A program made the position numbers and the translations under genes. A stretch of 23,458 nt of DNA from a virus: positions 1 through 23,458 of IMG/VR virus record IMGVR_UViG_3300031772_000294. One strand, given 5' to 3'. Positions 13,754-20,996 of the stretch are shown here, piece after piece (within the stretch, counting starts at the first letter, position 1; every line of letters starts with the position of its first letter). The notes beneath the pieces were generated by a model. It ran no database searches. It saw only the letters and a list, made by a program, of their open reading frames with translations, and had not been told where the DNA came from.

Positions 13754-15010
13754 ATGGGAATTAAAGCTTCAGAAGGATTTCTCGATCTTATAGCAATCAC
13801 GGAGACAGCGACCGGGCTCCTGAAAACAGGGCTCTCTCCGACTTGCACACTCTACAAAATCAGCGATGGAACGTCGACGAGTCTGACGGTTGCTGAGGTA
13901 GGGTCCACTGGGCTCTATAAGGTTACTAATCTCACGTTTGGAGCGGCAACGGAGTATGTGACGGTTTGGGCTGTCGCCGGAGCCTACACGATCCATTATC
14001 CCTTCAAACTTTTCAAAGTCGGAGGAGGCCAAGAAGCCGACATCTACACGGACACTCAAGCCCTCTCGACGAGATTGACAGCAGCTCGAGCCGGATACCT
14101 CGACGAGCTCGGAGCGGCAAATATTCCAGCAGACGTCGACACATTGCTCACTAGACTGTCAGCCTTGCGAGCTGGGTATCTTGATAATCTCAGCGCCGGC
14201 GCCATTGCATTAAACTCGGACATGGCGACGGTCCTAACTCGGCTCTCAGCTGCGAGGGCTGGATATCTCGATAATTTGAGTGCTGGCGCCGTTGCTCTTG
14301 CCTCAGTATGTACCGAGGCGAGACTCGGAGAACTTGCAGCTGCTAATCTTCCGGCAGATGTGGACACGCTTCTCACGAGGATCTCGGCTGCCCGAGCCGG
14401 TTATTTTGACAACTTGAGCGCCGGGGCTGTTGCTCTTGCGAGCGTTTGCACCGAGGCCAGAGTCGGCGAGTTGGCTGCTGCAAACTTGCCCGCAGACGTC
14501 GACACTCTGATCTCGAGGCTGACGGCGGCGAGAGCTGGATACCTGGATAAACTGACAAATCATGAAATCATTAAGACCTTCTGGAGCGACGTCGACGACG
14601 TTGTGGATCTCCCGGCAGCTGCAACCGACACGGATCTCCCCAACATAGTGCTCCCCAACATTGCCGGGACCTTGGATCACGTTTACGTAGGGATCAAGGT
14701 CCGCATGATCGAGAACACAAGCGCCTCGGGAGCCAATGCCATCCAGACGGCTCAAAACATCAGGATCAAGAAGTCTTCTGGAGCATGGGATACGGACGAC
14801 GTCATTGCAATCAATCTTATTGACAATCAATGGACCGTGGCAGCGAGTACGAGGGAGGGAGGAGACGTCCAGATCGGAGACAACGACGTCGTCGCAGAGG
14901 TCGACGCTTTCAATGCAACCTATAATCTCAGGATCGACAGCGCAAACGTAGACTACGACTTCCTGAGACTCAACGATCTCCAGGTCTTTCTCATACTTCA
15001 CTATCATTAG
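13754..15010 (+). CDS. ARAGYLD-repeat fibre protein, possible head fibre
   Basis: ATG 13754 (TTG 13745 is also possible); about 418 residues. Residues about 1-95 form a beta-rich N-terminal domain. Residues about 100-270 carry repeats of RLSAARAGYLDNLSAGAVAL alternating with ARLGELAAANLPADVDTLL, expected to form a trimeric helical or beta-helical shaft. Residues about 275-418 form a beta-sandwich-like head. Such repeats occur in fibre and spike proteins of many viruses. Its place directly after the capsid gene and before the connectors, not after the tape measure, suggests a head fibre or a receptor-binding spike. Confidence 0.7.
   Translation: MGIKASEGFLDLIAITETATGLLKTGLSPTCTLYKISDGTSTSLTVAEVGSTGLYKVTNLTFGAATEYVTVWAVAGAYTIHYPFKLFKVGGGQEADIYTDTQALSTRLTAARAGYLDELGAANIPADVDTLLTRLSALRAGYLDNLSAGAIALNSDMATVLTRLSAARAGYLDNLSAGAVALASVCTEARLGELAAANLPADVDTLLTRISAARAGYFDNLSAGAVALASVCTEARVGELAAANLPADVDTLISRLTAARAGYLDKLTNHEIIKTFWSDVDDVVDLPAAATDTDLPNIVLPNIAGTLDHVYVGIKVRMIENTSASGANAIQTAQNIRIKKSSGAWDTDDVIAINLIDNQWTVAASTREGGDVQIGDNDVVAEVDAFNATYNLRIDSANVDYDFLRLNDLQVFLILHYH
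14060..14556 (+). repeat. Degenerate tandem repeats encoding the fibre shaft
   Basis: Five ARAGYLD-type motifs appear, in two alternating unit kinds. At DNA level the units have drifted at synonymous sites (for example GCTCGAGCCGGATACCTC versus GCCCGAGCCGGTTATTTT), while the protein is almost unchanged. This means purifying selection on the peptide, or selection against recombination between copies. Confidence 0.8.
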
Positions 15011-15021
15011 AGCGGAGGTGA

Positions 15022-15204
15022 GTGAAAACGGCAAACAGTTATGTCATGACGATTCGAGTTGAAATTGGGACGGATCCAGTCAAGAAGGATGCTGTCAAGA
15101 ATGCTATCGTTCAGAAGTTGCAAGATGCGAAAACAGCCGGGAGCATAAACTCGGCGACATGGAATATTCAGGAGATTCCGATAACTGAAGGAGGCTCGGT
15201 CTAG
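15022..15204 (+). CDS. Hypothetical 60-residue structural-module protein
   Basis: GTG 15022 follows a strong GGAGGTGA. The protein reads as one beta-alpha-beta unit (YVMTIRVEIG, DAVKNAIVQKLQDAK, ATWNIQEIPI). Its stop overlaps the GTG of the next gene by one base, so the two are translated together. Position suggests a small fibre or virion component; the function is unknown. Confidence 0.65.
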   Translation: MKTANSYVMTIRVEIGTDPVKKDAVKNAIVQKLQDAKTAGSINSATWNIQEIPITEGGSV

Positions 15205-15950
15205 TGGCGGTTTTCAGCGACGGCCATGTCGGGAGTACGATGGAAACAGCGGGCGACTTCAGCGCTTGGACCGGAACCAGTGGCTCGCCAACCGTTCAAA
15301 CATCAATAAAACATCATGGTAACAATGCGGCAAGCGTAACCGTCGATGCTGGGGGTTGGTCTGCCTATTTTTGGAAGGATGTTACTTCAGGCGACTCTTT
15401 GTATGCTAGAATGTATTTTCGGTTTTCACGTTTACCGGCTTCAGGAGAAGAATACGATAGATTAATGATGGTCTACGGTGCCGGCGACGGCTTCGGCGGT
15501 GTAGAAGTAAGGGTAAACTATGATGATGCTGATGGCTTCGCCAGACTTATGGCTCGAAACAACTATTTTGGAACTATCGTTGATGGGCCGCAAGTTTATG
15601 CGGATACCTGGTATTGTGTAGAGACTCTTAATGTTAAGTCGGGGACTGAAAATTGGTGGGTTGATGGTGCGCTTCAAACGAGCCCAGGTAACGGAGCGGT
15701 GTCAATGGACCGGTTTTGCTGTGGAGGTGTGCACATCGGAGGCAGTTCACCAGTTACAATTATCAGCGACTGTTTCGGCTTGGACACTAGCGCTATTGGT
15801 GTTGAGACGTCGGGACCAACCGTGAAGAAAGGTTCTTGCGTTCCGGCAATGACCGCTCTCCTCACAAAATTCAGCGCTCTCCGGCAGCCTAGAGAGCCAA
15901 GATTTCAGCCTCGCACTTTTCCTAAATTCTCGCCTCGGAGCCTGGTCTAG
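15204..15950 (+). CDS. Concanavalin-like (LamG) lectin-fold adhesin
   Basis: GTG 15204 gives 248 residues. Residues about 1-205 look like a jelly-roll lectin domain: FSAWTG, WSAYFWKDVTSGDSLYARMY, RLMMVYGAG, ADTWYCVETLNVKSG, NWWVDGALQT and a final beta strand, as in LamG/concanavalin folds that bind sugars. The C-terminal 35 residues are Pro/Arg-rich. Likely a virion surface protein that binds host glycans. The gene has no GATC and almost none of the hexamers common elsewhere here and is richer in A/T at third positions, which suggests a separate or recent origin. Confidence 0.68.
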   Translation: MAVFSDGHVGSTMETAGDFSAWTGTSGSPTVQTSIKHHGNNAASVTVDAGGWSAYFWKDVTSGDSLYARMYFRFSRLPASGEEYDRLMMVYGAGDGFGGVEVRVNYDDADGFARLMARNNYFGTIVDGPQVYADTWYCVETLNVKSGTENWWVDGALQTSPGNGAVSMDRFCCGGVHIGGSSPVTIISDCFGLDTSAIGVETSGPTVKKGSCVPAMTALLTKFSALRQPREPRFQPRTFPKFSPRSLV

Positions 15951-16121
15951 TTGAGTTTTTTCTGTACTCATATAATCGCTAAAGAACAGGTTCCAGGAGT
16001 CCAGAGCGGATCTGTTGCCGTTGTTGTTCCGTCGAGGACGAAAGAGATCTCACTGTCCGGGACAAAAGGCTCATTCACATTGACGACAAACAAGGGAGAT
16101 ATCACTATTGACGAAAGTTGA
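15951..16121 (+). CDS. Small beta-rich protein, 56 residues
   Basis: TTG 15951 directly follows the lectin gene stop, and the frame ends at TGA 16121, overlapping the next gene by 14 bases. The peptide (SGSVAVVVPSRTKEISLSGT, then FTLTTNKGDITIDE) is made of regular beta strands and has the base usage of neighbouring structural genes. It could be a remnant of a fibre C-terminus left when the lectin gene was inserted, or a small virion protein. Confidence 0.55.
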   Translation: MSFFCTHIIAKEQVPGVQSGSVAVVVPSRTKEISLSGTKGSFTLTTNKGDITIDES

Positions 16122-16452
16122 GTTTGAAATGGTCAAAAGCGACCTCTTGCCGGCGATCGTTGCAACATTGAAGGACACCGACGGCGCCGTCATAGCCCTC
16201 ACCGGAGCCTCCGTCAAATTCCATTTGAAAAAGGGAGCCACAATTCTCGTCGACTCGGCGTGCACGATTAACAGTGCTCTCGGAGGCATCGTCCAATACG
16301 ATTGGGTCACGGGAGACACTGACGTCACGATTGATCTGGACGGACTCGCAGTCTGCGAAGGCGAATTTGAAGTCACGTTTGCCGGAGGCAAAATCCAGAC
16401 ATTCCCGACTAAGCCCGAGTTTTTCGTGATCTTCAGGGACCAGGTGAAATAG
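16108..16452 (+). CDS. BppU-like beta-sandwich virion protein
   Basis: TTG 16108; 114 residues. The pattern SDLLPAIVATLKDTDGAVIA with SVKFHLKKG, GGIVQYDWVTGDTD and EGEFEVTFAGGKIQTFPT matches the N-terminal immunoglobulin-like domain of BppU-type baseplate proteins, here as a stand-alone protein. In baseplates it serves as an attachment module for receptor-binding proteins, so it may link the lectin or fibre proteins to the virion. Confidence 0.62.
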   Translation: MTKVEFEMVKSDLLPAIVATLKDTDGAVIALTGASVKFHLKKGATILVDSACTINSALGGIVQYDWVTGDTDVTIDLDGLAVCEGEFEVTFAGGKIQTFPTKPEFFVIFRDQVK

Positions 16453-16845
16453 TTGACTGTCAACGTTAGCCCGGATCGAGTTAGAGCCCGCATCAATGTC
16501 AAGGCAGTTCAGGAGCTCAACGACCCAACTGTCCAGACCTTCATTGACGACGCAACTGCAATCGTCCAGGACGAAACAGGATCCACAATCGTCTCGACGG
16601 CATGCTCAGCCTTGGAGGCTGTTGCTATTACTTGCAAGGCAGCGCTCCTCGCTTATGCACACTTGAAATCTGGAGGATCCTCAAACCTGACGTATACTGC
16701 AGGAGGCGTTCTCGCTGTCCAGACCGGGGATCCGACGATTCAGATCCTTGAGAAAACCTATCAAGAAGCCATCAAACGGCTGAGTGAGGTTGCCTTTAAA
16801 GTAGCTGAAAGCGCCGTCACTGACACCGATCAACTTTGGGAATAA
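16453..16845 (+). CDS. Head-tail connector (adaptor), gp6-like
   Basis: TTG 16453 directly follows the previous stop; 130 residues, mostly helical. The opening VSPDRVRARINVKAV and following VQTFIDDATAIVQDETG, then AAIT..AALLAYAHLKSGG, follow the layout of HK97 gp6/SPP1 gp15-type adaptors that form a ring below the portal. The next gene is gp10-like, the normal order. Confidence 0.65.
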   Translation: MTVNVSPDRVRARINVKAVQELNDPTVQTFIDDATAIVQDETGSTIVSTACSALEAVAITCKAALLAYAHLKSGGSSNLTYTAGGVLAVQTGDPTIQILEKTYQEAIKRLSEVAFKVAESAVTDTDQLWE

Positions 16846-16851
16846 GAGCCC

Positions 16852-17304
16852 TTGTCAACCGGCATAACATTCTCAGTCAACATTCAAGGGCTTAAAAATT
16901 GGCTCTCTTCAATCGAAGTCCGGAGTCCTCAGACTCTCCAAGAATTTCTCAGAGGCGCCGGCGATATCGCTTATGAAGAACTCGAGAAGACAACGCCGAA
17001 ACGCTCGAGTTACTTGTGGTATTCAACGATCACGGAGATGAGCGAGAAAAGCGTCCTGGTCAAGCCGACGGCCTTCTACGCTGCGTTTGTAGAAAGCGGG
17101 ACGGCTCCTCACATAATTCGACCGAAGAGCCCGGACGGGGTCCTCCGTTTCGAGATTGGAGGTGAAGTGATCTTCGCAAAATATGTCAATCATCCGGGGA
17201 CTAGGCCGACGTTCTTTGTTAAGACAGCGAGAGAGGCAACTGCCAAACGAGTCGCCCTTCTCGCCCTGGAAGTCTATAAGAAACTGTACGGAGCCAAATC
17301 TTGA
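16852..17304 (+). CDS. Head-tail joining protein, HK97 gp10-like
   Basis: TTG 16852; 150 residues. It has the family hallmarks: an N-terminal helix, TPKRSSYLWYST, YAAFVESGTAPHIIRPKSPD with a beta hairpin LRFEIGG, then NHPGTRPTFFVKTAREAT. The family (HK97 gp10/SPP1 gp16-17 region) completes the head-tail joint. It ends in a TTGA overlap with the tail terminator. Confidence 0.8.
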   Translation: MSTGITFSVNIQGLKNWLSSIEVRSPQTLQEFLRGAGDIAYEELEKTTPKRSSYLWYSTITEMSEKSVLVKPTAFYAAFVESGTAPHIIRPKSPDGVLRFEIGGEVIFAKYVNHPGTRPTFFVKTAREATAKRVALLALEVYKKLYGAKS

Positions 17305-17738
17305 CACTCAAGGAAATTCAGCAAAAAATCATCGATCTCCTGGCAGCGAGCTCCACAGTCAATATCAAGTCGGATCATTGGTTTTACGGTCCTCCCTTGA
17401 CCAGGGACGAGACGCCTTTCGGTTTCGTCCGTTGGATCGGAGGACCACTCACCGTTGAAGCTTTCGGGAAAAAGCGTTGGACTCAAGATTTCGAGGTCGT
17501 AATGGTCGAGTCAAGCAATGAGGAAGACGTCGCTGAGAAGGCCGTCGAGGATAAAGTTGACGCCGCAAGGCTGGTCCTGGACTCTAATAATACTCTTGTA
17601 GGGCTCGTCCAAGACTCCGACGTCGTCTCAATCACTGGAGACGTCGCTTTCTCGGGCACCGATTGGGGACACATCGAGAACATCATTGCAGCCGGCAAAC
17701 TCGTTTTACGAGTGCAGATCCTGGGAGATCTCCGCTAA
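17301..17738 (+). CDS. Tail terminator (completion) protein
   Basis: TTG 17301 overlaps the gp10-like stop; 145 residues. The N-terminal helix (LKEIQQKIIDLLAAS) followed by strands WFYGPPLTRDETPFGFVRWI and WTQDFEVVMVESSNEED, then LVLRVQIL, fits the fold of tail terminators that cap the tail tube. The call is mainly from order and length. Confidence 0.58.
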   Translation: MTLKEIQQKIIDLLAASSTVNIKSDHWFYGPPLTRDETPFGFVRWIGGPLTVEAFGKKRWTQDFEVVMVESSNEEDVAEKAVEDKVDAARLVLDSNNTLVGLVQDSDVVSITGDVAFSGTDWGHIENIIAAGKLVLRVQILGDLR

Positions 17739-18200
17739 ATGGAACAAGTCAATAGCGAAGTTAAAGTCCAATGGACGTATGATTTGCAGAATCGCAAACC
17801 GACAAAGGTTGAGTCGAACTTTACCCTCGGTTTTCCAGATGGAGGACGATATGACGTCGTTCTGCCGATGGGGATAAGACTCTTAATGTTAAAACGAGAC
17901 TCCGGCAAGCTCTACGAGTTGTTTCTAATGCCGAGAAAAATCCGATCAACTGTCCGGTCGGCATTGGAACGAGGAAAACACGGGCTAAGTTGTCAACTTT
18001 TCTGTGGTCATCGTCTCTATAGAGTACACTTGTCATGCCTAAACTGTCGGATACGGAAAATACTGCAGAAAAAAATGAAGCCTCTTTATCCGATCTCAAG
18101 CTGGCATATCATAACTATCCGGGCTGATCGAAGGTTTGCGAGGGCTCGAGACCTTTTGATTAAGCCTCTTGCGTCATTGATCGAATTTCTTGCAAGTTGA
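17739..18200 (+). CDS. Zinc-knuckle protein inserted in the tail module
   Basis: ATG 17739 follows the previous stop directly; 153 residues. Residues 85-103 hold C-x3-C-x7-H-x2-C-x2-C in FCGHRLYRVHLSCLNCR. The minus-strand protein at 22966-23319 has the same motif with the same spacing (CGYRLRRPHLSCRGCR), so they are paralogues. The N-terminal half is beta-like; the C-terminal half is basic. A zinc protein is unusual between tail terminator and tail tube genes and may be a regulator or nucleic-acid-binding insertion, not a tail part. Confidence 0.62.
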   Translation: MEQVNSEVKVQWTYDLQNRKPTKVESNFTLGFPDGGRYDVVLPMGIRLLMLKRDSGKLYELFLMPRKIRSTVRSALERGKHGLSCQLFCGHRLYRVHLSCLNCRIRKILQKKMKPLYPISSWHIITIRADRRFARARDLLIKPLASLIEFLAS

Positions 18201-18206
18201 TCCTTT

Positions 18207-18620
18207 ATGAAAACCCTGAAAGTTGATACACTCGTCTCAGTCGAGCAAGTTGCAGCGATCCCGATCCCGTTCAAGATCACACTGGACCAGGGCGAATATC
18301 AGGCCTACTTCCAGCGTCTCTTCAAACACCGTCGATGGTGGAATTTCAGGAGCCCTGTCAATGTTCCGGACCACACGGCAAATGGACATGTCGATTATTA
18401 CGACGAGCCCCACGGACATCTCGATCACGGCAACATAGTTCAGGTTGCGCTTAAGGCTCGTCGACGTTGGCCCTGGGGGCTCGTTGAAATCTTCGGAGTC
18501 ACTAACCCGATCGGACGGTTTTGCTTTACCGGTTGGGGAATAATGAAATTGCGGATCGTCGGTCCGGTCCTCAATTTCGAGCTTGAGACACGTTTCAAGA
18601 CCGTTATCAAAACATCCTAG
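18207..18620 (+). CDS. Hypothetical 137-residue tail-module protein
   Basis: ATG 18207. No family recognised. Visible features: N-terminal beta pattern (LKVDTLVSVEQVAAIPIPFK), an aromatic-basic stretch FKHRRWWNF, a His/Asp-rich segment VDYYDEPHGHLDHGN that could bind a metal, and two late strands (LKARRRWPWGLVEIFGV, LRIVGPVLNFELE). Place just before the tail tube suggests a tail role. Confidence 0.58.
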   Translation: MKTLKVDTLVSVEQVAAIPIPFKITLDQGEYQAYFQRLFKHRRWWNFRSPVNVPDHTANGHVDYYDEPHGHLDHGNIVQVALKARRRWPWGLVEIFGVTNPIGRFCFTGWGIMKLRIVGPVLNFELETRFKTVIKTS

Positions 18621-18654
18621 TCCTCTATGGACACACAAAGGAGAAAAACAAAGT

Positions 18655-19047
18655 ATGGGTTCAGGACCGTTTAACGGAAAAGACGGCATCCTTAAAATAG
18701 CGACCGTTGCTGTCGGATACATCAAAAACGTCAATCTGGATATGACTGCGGAAGAAATCAAAGAATACGTGTGGGGCTCAGATAAGCCGAGCGTTCTGAA
18801 AAGCGGAAACAAAAGCTTTGCCTTCGACGCAGATCTCATCTACGTCGACTCAGTACATATGAAACAGGTTCTCGCTGGGACCGAGGTTGATATTGCCGTT
18901 TATCCCGAGGGAGTCCTTGCCGGAAAACAGCTTTACACCGTCAACAGCGCAAAGCTTCTGCATTGGGGTTATGCTCACCCACAAAACGGAGTTATACTCT
19001 CAAGGATCTCCGGGACTGGAATGGATATCACGCCAAGCAACCAGTAG
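18655..19047 (+). CDS. Major tail tube protein
   Basis: An in-frame start at 18583 would run into the previous gene. ATG 18655, 11 bases after AAAGGAG (18637-18643), gives 130 residues. The sequence is beta-rich (ATVAVGYIKNVNLDMTAEEI, YVWGSDKPSVLKSGNKSFAF, VDIAVYPEGV, SAKLLHWGY) and resembles the single-domain tail tube fold, whose hexameric rings stack into the tail. The terminator candidate after it and the chaperone and tape measure genes that follow are the standard order. Confidence 0.68.
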   Translation: MGSGPFNGKDGILKIATVAVGYIKNVNLDMTAEEIKEYVWGSDKPSVLKSGNKSFAFDADLIYVDSVHMKQVLAGTEVDIAVYPEGVLAGKQLYTVNSAKLLHWGYAHPQNGVILSRISGTGMDITPSNQ

Positions 19048-19075
19048 GTCTAGCAAACAGTTTGTCCGATCAGCT

Positions 19076-19088
19076 TCCCCCTTTTCTT
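19076..19088 (+). terminator. Pyrimidine-tract terminator candidate after tail tube gene
   Basis: TCCCCCTTTTCTT, an exact copy of the 13-mer at 13699-13711, lies 28 bases after the tube stop and 28 bases before the chaperone ATG (19117, with GTAGGTGA upstream). It may end part of the transcripts so that the tube is made in excess over the chaperone and tape measure. Confidence 0.5.
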
Positions 19089-19116
19089 GATGGTGACGTC
19101 GTAAGTAGGTGAAATC

Positions 19117-19521
19117 ATGCAAAGTGAAGAGGAAAAAATCAAACAATTCCAAAAAGAAATCGAAGAGTTTGAAAAGAAACAAGCCCAGAAGGCCGAGATC
19201 TTCGATCCGGTGCAAATCATCAAAGACGCCGGAGAGATCCATATTCTCAAGGATCCCAAACTAGGAGTCATCCGGTACACTCCGCTGACAAATAAGGACC
19301 TTTTCGCTATCAACAAGATCCAGGACAAAGAAGCCCGGACTCGAGAGATAATCTTTCGACTGTTGCACAAGGCGAGCCCAGAGCTCAAGGTCCAAGACGT
19401 TGATGAAATGCCCATGGCAATAACGACGAGACTCCTGGAGCTCCTGGTCGTGGATGAGGATTTTTTAAAGACCTCAGCAAAGTTGGCGAATGGATCGAAG
19501 CAAGCAAAGACGCACAAGTAA
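19117..19521 (+). CDS. Tail assembly chaperone, short form (G-like)
   Basis: ATG 19117; 134 residues in the zero frame. It starts with a charged coiled coil (EEEKIKQFQKEIEEFEKKQA), then a compact domain (VIRYTPLTNKDLFAINKIQD, EIIFRLLHKAS). In lambda-type phages the short chaperone binds the tape measure protein and recruits tube subunits. Here the frame contains a heptamer T-TTT-TTA at 19461-19467, after which the last 17 residues are low in structure (TSAKLANGSKQAKTHK), as expected for a tail read only when no frameshift occurs. Confidence 0.75.
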   Translation: MQSEEEKIKQFQKEIEEFEKKQAQKAEIFDPVQIIKDAGEIHILKDPKLGVIRYTPLTNKDLFAINKIQDKEARTREIIFRLLHKASPELKVQDVDEMPMAITTRLLELLVVDEDFLKTSAKLANGSKQAKTHK

Positions 19522-19646
19522 TAGGCCTGATTGCTCAGGTCTACGGGTACACGCTTGAAGAAATAGGAAAACTGACGCCTCTCCAAACCGCTTTTCTCGT
19601 CAAATCCTTCGACTTCTGGACGCAAGTTTTCAATCGGAGACGCTGA
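19117..19646 (+). CDS. Tail assembly chaperone, long -1 frameshift form (GT-like)
   Basis: Slippage by -1 at 19461-19467 joins residues 1-117 to 59 more codons (19467-19643, stop 19644-19646), giving about 176 residues. The downstream frame has no start of its own and reads as sound protein: KDLSKVGEWIEASKDAQVIG, then YGYTLEEIGKLTPLQTAFLV and WTQVFNRRR. It ends exactly before the tape measure ATG (19647). The G/GT pair with -1 frameshifting is a well-known feature of tailed phages; this is the same design in an apparent archaeal virus. Confidence 0.8.
19461..19467 (+). promoter_or_regulatory. -1 ribosomal frameshift site T-TTT-TTA
   Basis: The codons GAT TTT TTA in the zero frame provide the X-XXY-YYZ heptamer TTTTTTA, allowing both tRNAs to re-pair after a -1 shift. 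The overlap between zero-frame stop (19521) and the -1 frame is open throughout. I could not establish a downstream pseudoknot or hairpin by eye. Confidence 0.78.
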
Positions 19647-20990
19647 ATGAGTCAACCTGAAATCGAGATCCTAGTTTCCGCTGTTGACAAAGCGACAGCT
19701 GCAATCAAAGAGATAGGAAACAAGATCGACGGTTCAATGGATAAAATCAACACGGCAAACTCGAAGGTCGATGCTTCAAACAAGAAGGTTGAGGCCTCCG
19801 GGAAGCAAGTCGCCCTCGCATTCAACAATGTAGCAACGAGTGGAATGGCTCTCTATAATGCGATCGACCGAGTCCAGGACATGCAAGTCCAAGTCGACAA
19901 GGCCAATCTCGCCGTCAAATCAAGCCTCAACAGTCTCGAGGATGCTCAGACACGATACAATAAAACCGTCGAGAAATTCGGGATCCTCAGTCCCGAGGCG
20001 ACGGCTGCTCTCTCAGATCTGCAGATCGCCCAGGAGCGACACACACTCGCCCAATCAAAAGCCGAGGTTATGCAAGGCAATCTCAATGAGGCAATGGTCC
20101 AGAGCGCTCTCACCGTGATCCCGAGCCTAATCACCATGATAACAAGCGTCATGACGATCTCAACGTCCTGGACCGCTGTCACGCATGGAGTCTCAGGGGC
20201 TCTCAGTTTTCTGGCTGCAAACCCGATTATTCTGGTCATCGCTGCGATCGCAGCCCTGGTCATCGGCCTGATATGGCTCTATAACAACTGTCAAGAATTT
20301 CGAGACCTCATAAACACGATCGGAGCATATCTCGGAGGAGCCTTCAAAGCAGCTTTCGACGGGCTCGTTTGGCTCTGGAATAATTATTTTGCTCCAGCTC
20401 TTGCAGCGATCCGCAGCGGGCTCGAGTGGCTCTGGAATAACATTCTCGTCCCTCTAGCAAACTATCTCGTCGGCACGTTTGTCGCAGCCTGGAACACTCT
20501 TGGCAATGCGATCTCCTGGGTTTACAACACGCTCATTAAACCTATTTTCGACGCCTTGAACTGGGCATACAACAACATCCTCAAACCGATTGCAGACTTT
20601 CTCGGAGGAATAGCCTCAGCAGCACAAGGAGCAATTAACGCCGTCACCGGAGTCGGGAAAGCCGCTGGACCTTTATCAGTACCAGGTATGCCGCTCTCTT
20701 ATCCAGGTCGTCAAAAAGGAGGGATTGTCACGAGCCCGCAACTCTCCTGGATCGGCGAGGCTGGACCCGAGGCAGTAATTCCGTTGAGCGGTCCCTATAT
20801 GCCAAGGGGGCTCGGAGGAGTCACGATCCAGGGTCCTCTTATCTACGTTGCCGGCAATATGGACGACGCTATCGTTGATAAAACAATCGTCAAGCTCGAA
20901 AGAGTGCTTGGAAGTGTCCTAGTGGAGAACTCAAGTTCTGGAGCTCTCACAACTCACAAAAGAATCAGATACGGATCTCAGAGGAGATAA
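19647..20990 (+). CDS. Tape measure protein
   Basis: ATG 19647; 447 residues. Residues 1-150 are helical and coiled-coil (LQIAQERHTLAQSKAEVMQG). Two hydrophobic segments follow (about 153-172 and 187-212, PIILVIAAIAALVIGLIWLY). Residues about 225-330 carry Trp-rich repeats (LVWLWNNYFAPAL, LEWLWNNILVPLA, ISWVYNTLIKPIF, LNWAYNNILKPIA). The end has the GGIVTSPQLSWIGEAGPEAV motif typical of tape measures. It sets tail length and helps DNA enter the cell. At roughly 1.5 angstrom per residue, a tail of around 65 nm would be expected, fairly short for a siphovirus. Confidence 0.85.
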   Translation: MSQPEIEILVSAVDKATAAIKEIGNKIDGSMDKINTANSKVDASNKKVEASGKQVALAFNNVATSGMALYNAIDRVQDMQVQVDKANLAVKSSLNSLEDAQTRYNKTVEKFGILSPEATAALSDLQIAQERHTLAQSKAEVMQGNLNEAMVQSALTVIPSLITMITSVMTISTSWTAVTHGVSGALSFLAANPIILVIAAIAALVIGLIWLYNNCQEFRDLINTIGAYLGGAFKAAFDGLVWLWNNYFAPALAAIRSGLEWLWNNILVPLANYLVGTFVAAWNTLGNAISWVYNTLIKPIFDALNWAYNNILKPIADFLGGIASAAQGAINAVTGVGKAAGPLSVPGMPLSYPGRQKGGIVTSPQLSWIGEAGPEAVIPLSGPYMPRGLGGVTIQGPLIYVAGNMDDAIVDKTIVKLERVLGSVLVENSSSGALTTHKRIRYGSQRR

Positions 20991-20996
20991 GAAAAC

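Noticed and set aside
14060-14556. Tandem repeats considered as a CRISPR array
   Set aside because: Repeats are in-frame coding units without constant repeats and unique spacers.
14303-15034. 243-residue minus-strand frame opposite the fibre gene
   Set aside because: A by-product of the biased codon use of the repeat gene on the other strand; no domain or ribosome binding site.
18237-18839. 200-residue minus-strand frame across the tail-tube region
   Set aside because: It crosses two well-supported + genes and has no recognisable features.
19050-19655. 201-residue minus-strand frame opposite the tail chaperone
   Set aside because: Antisense to the frameshifted chaperone; the protein is Ser/Phe-rich as expected from the reverse of a Lys/Glu-rich gene.
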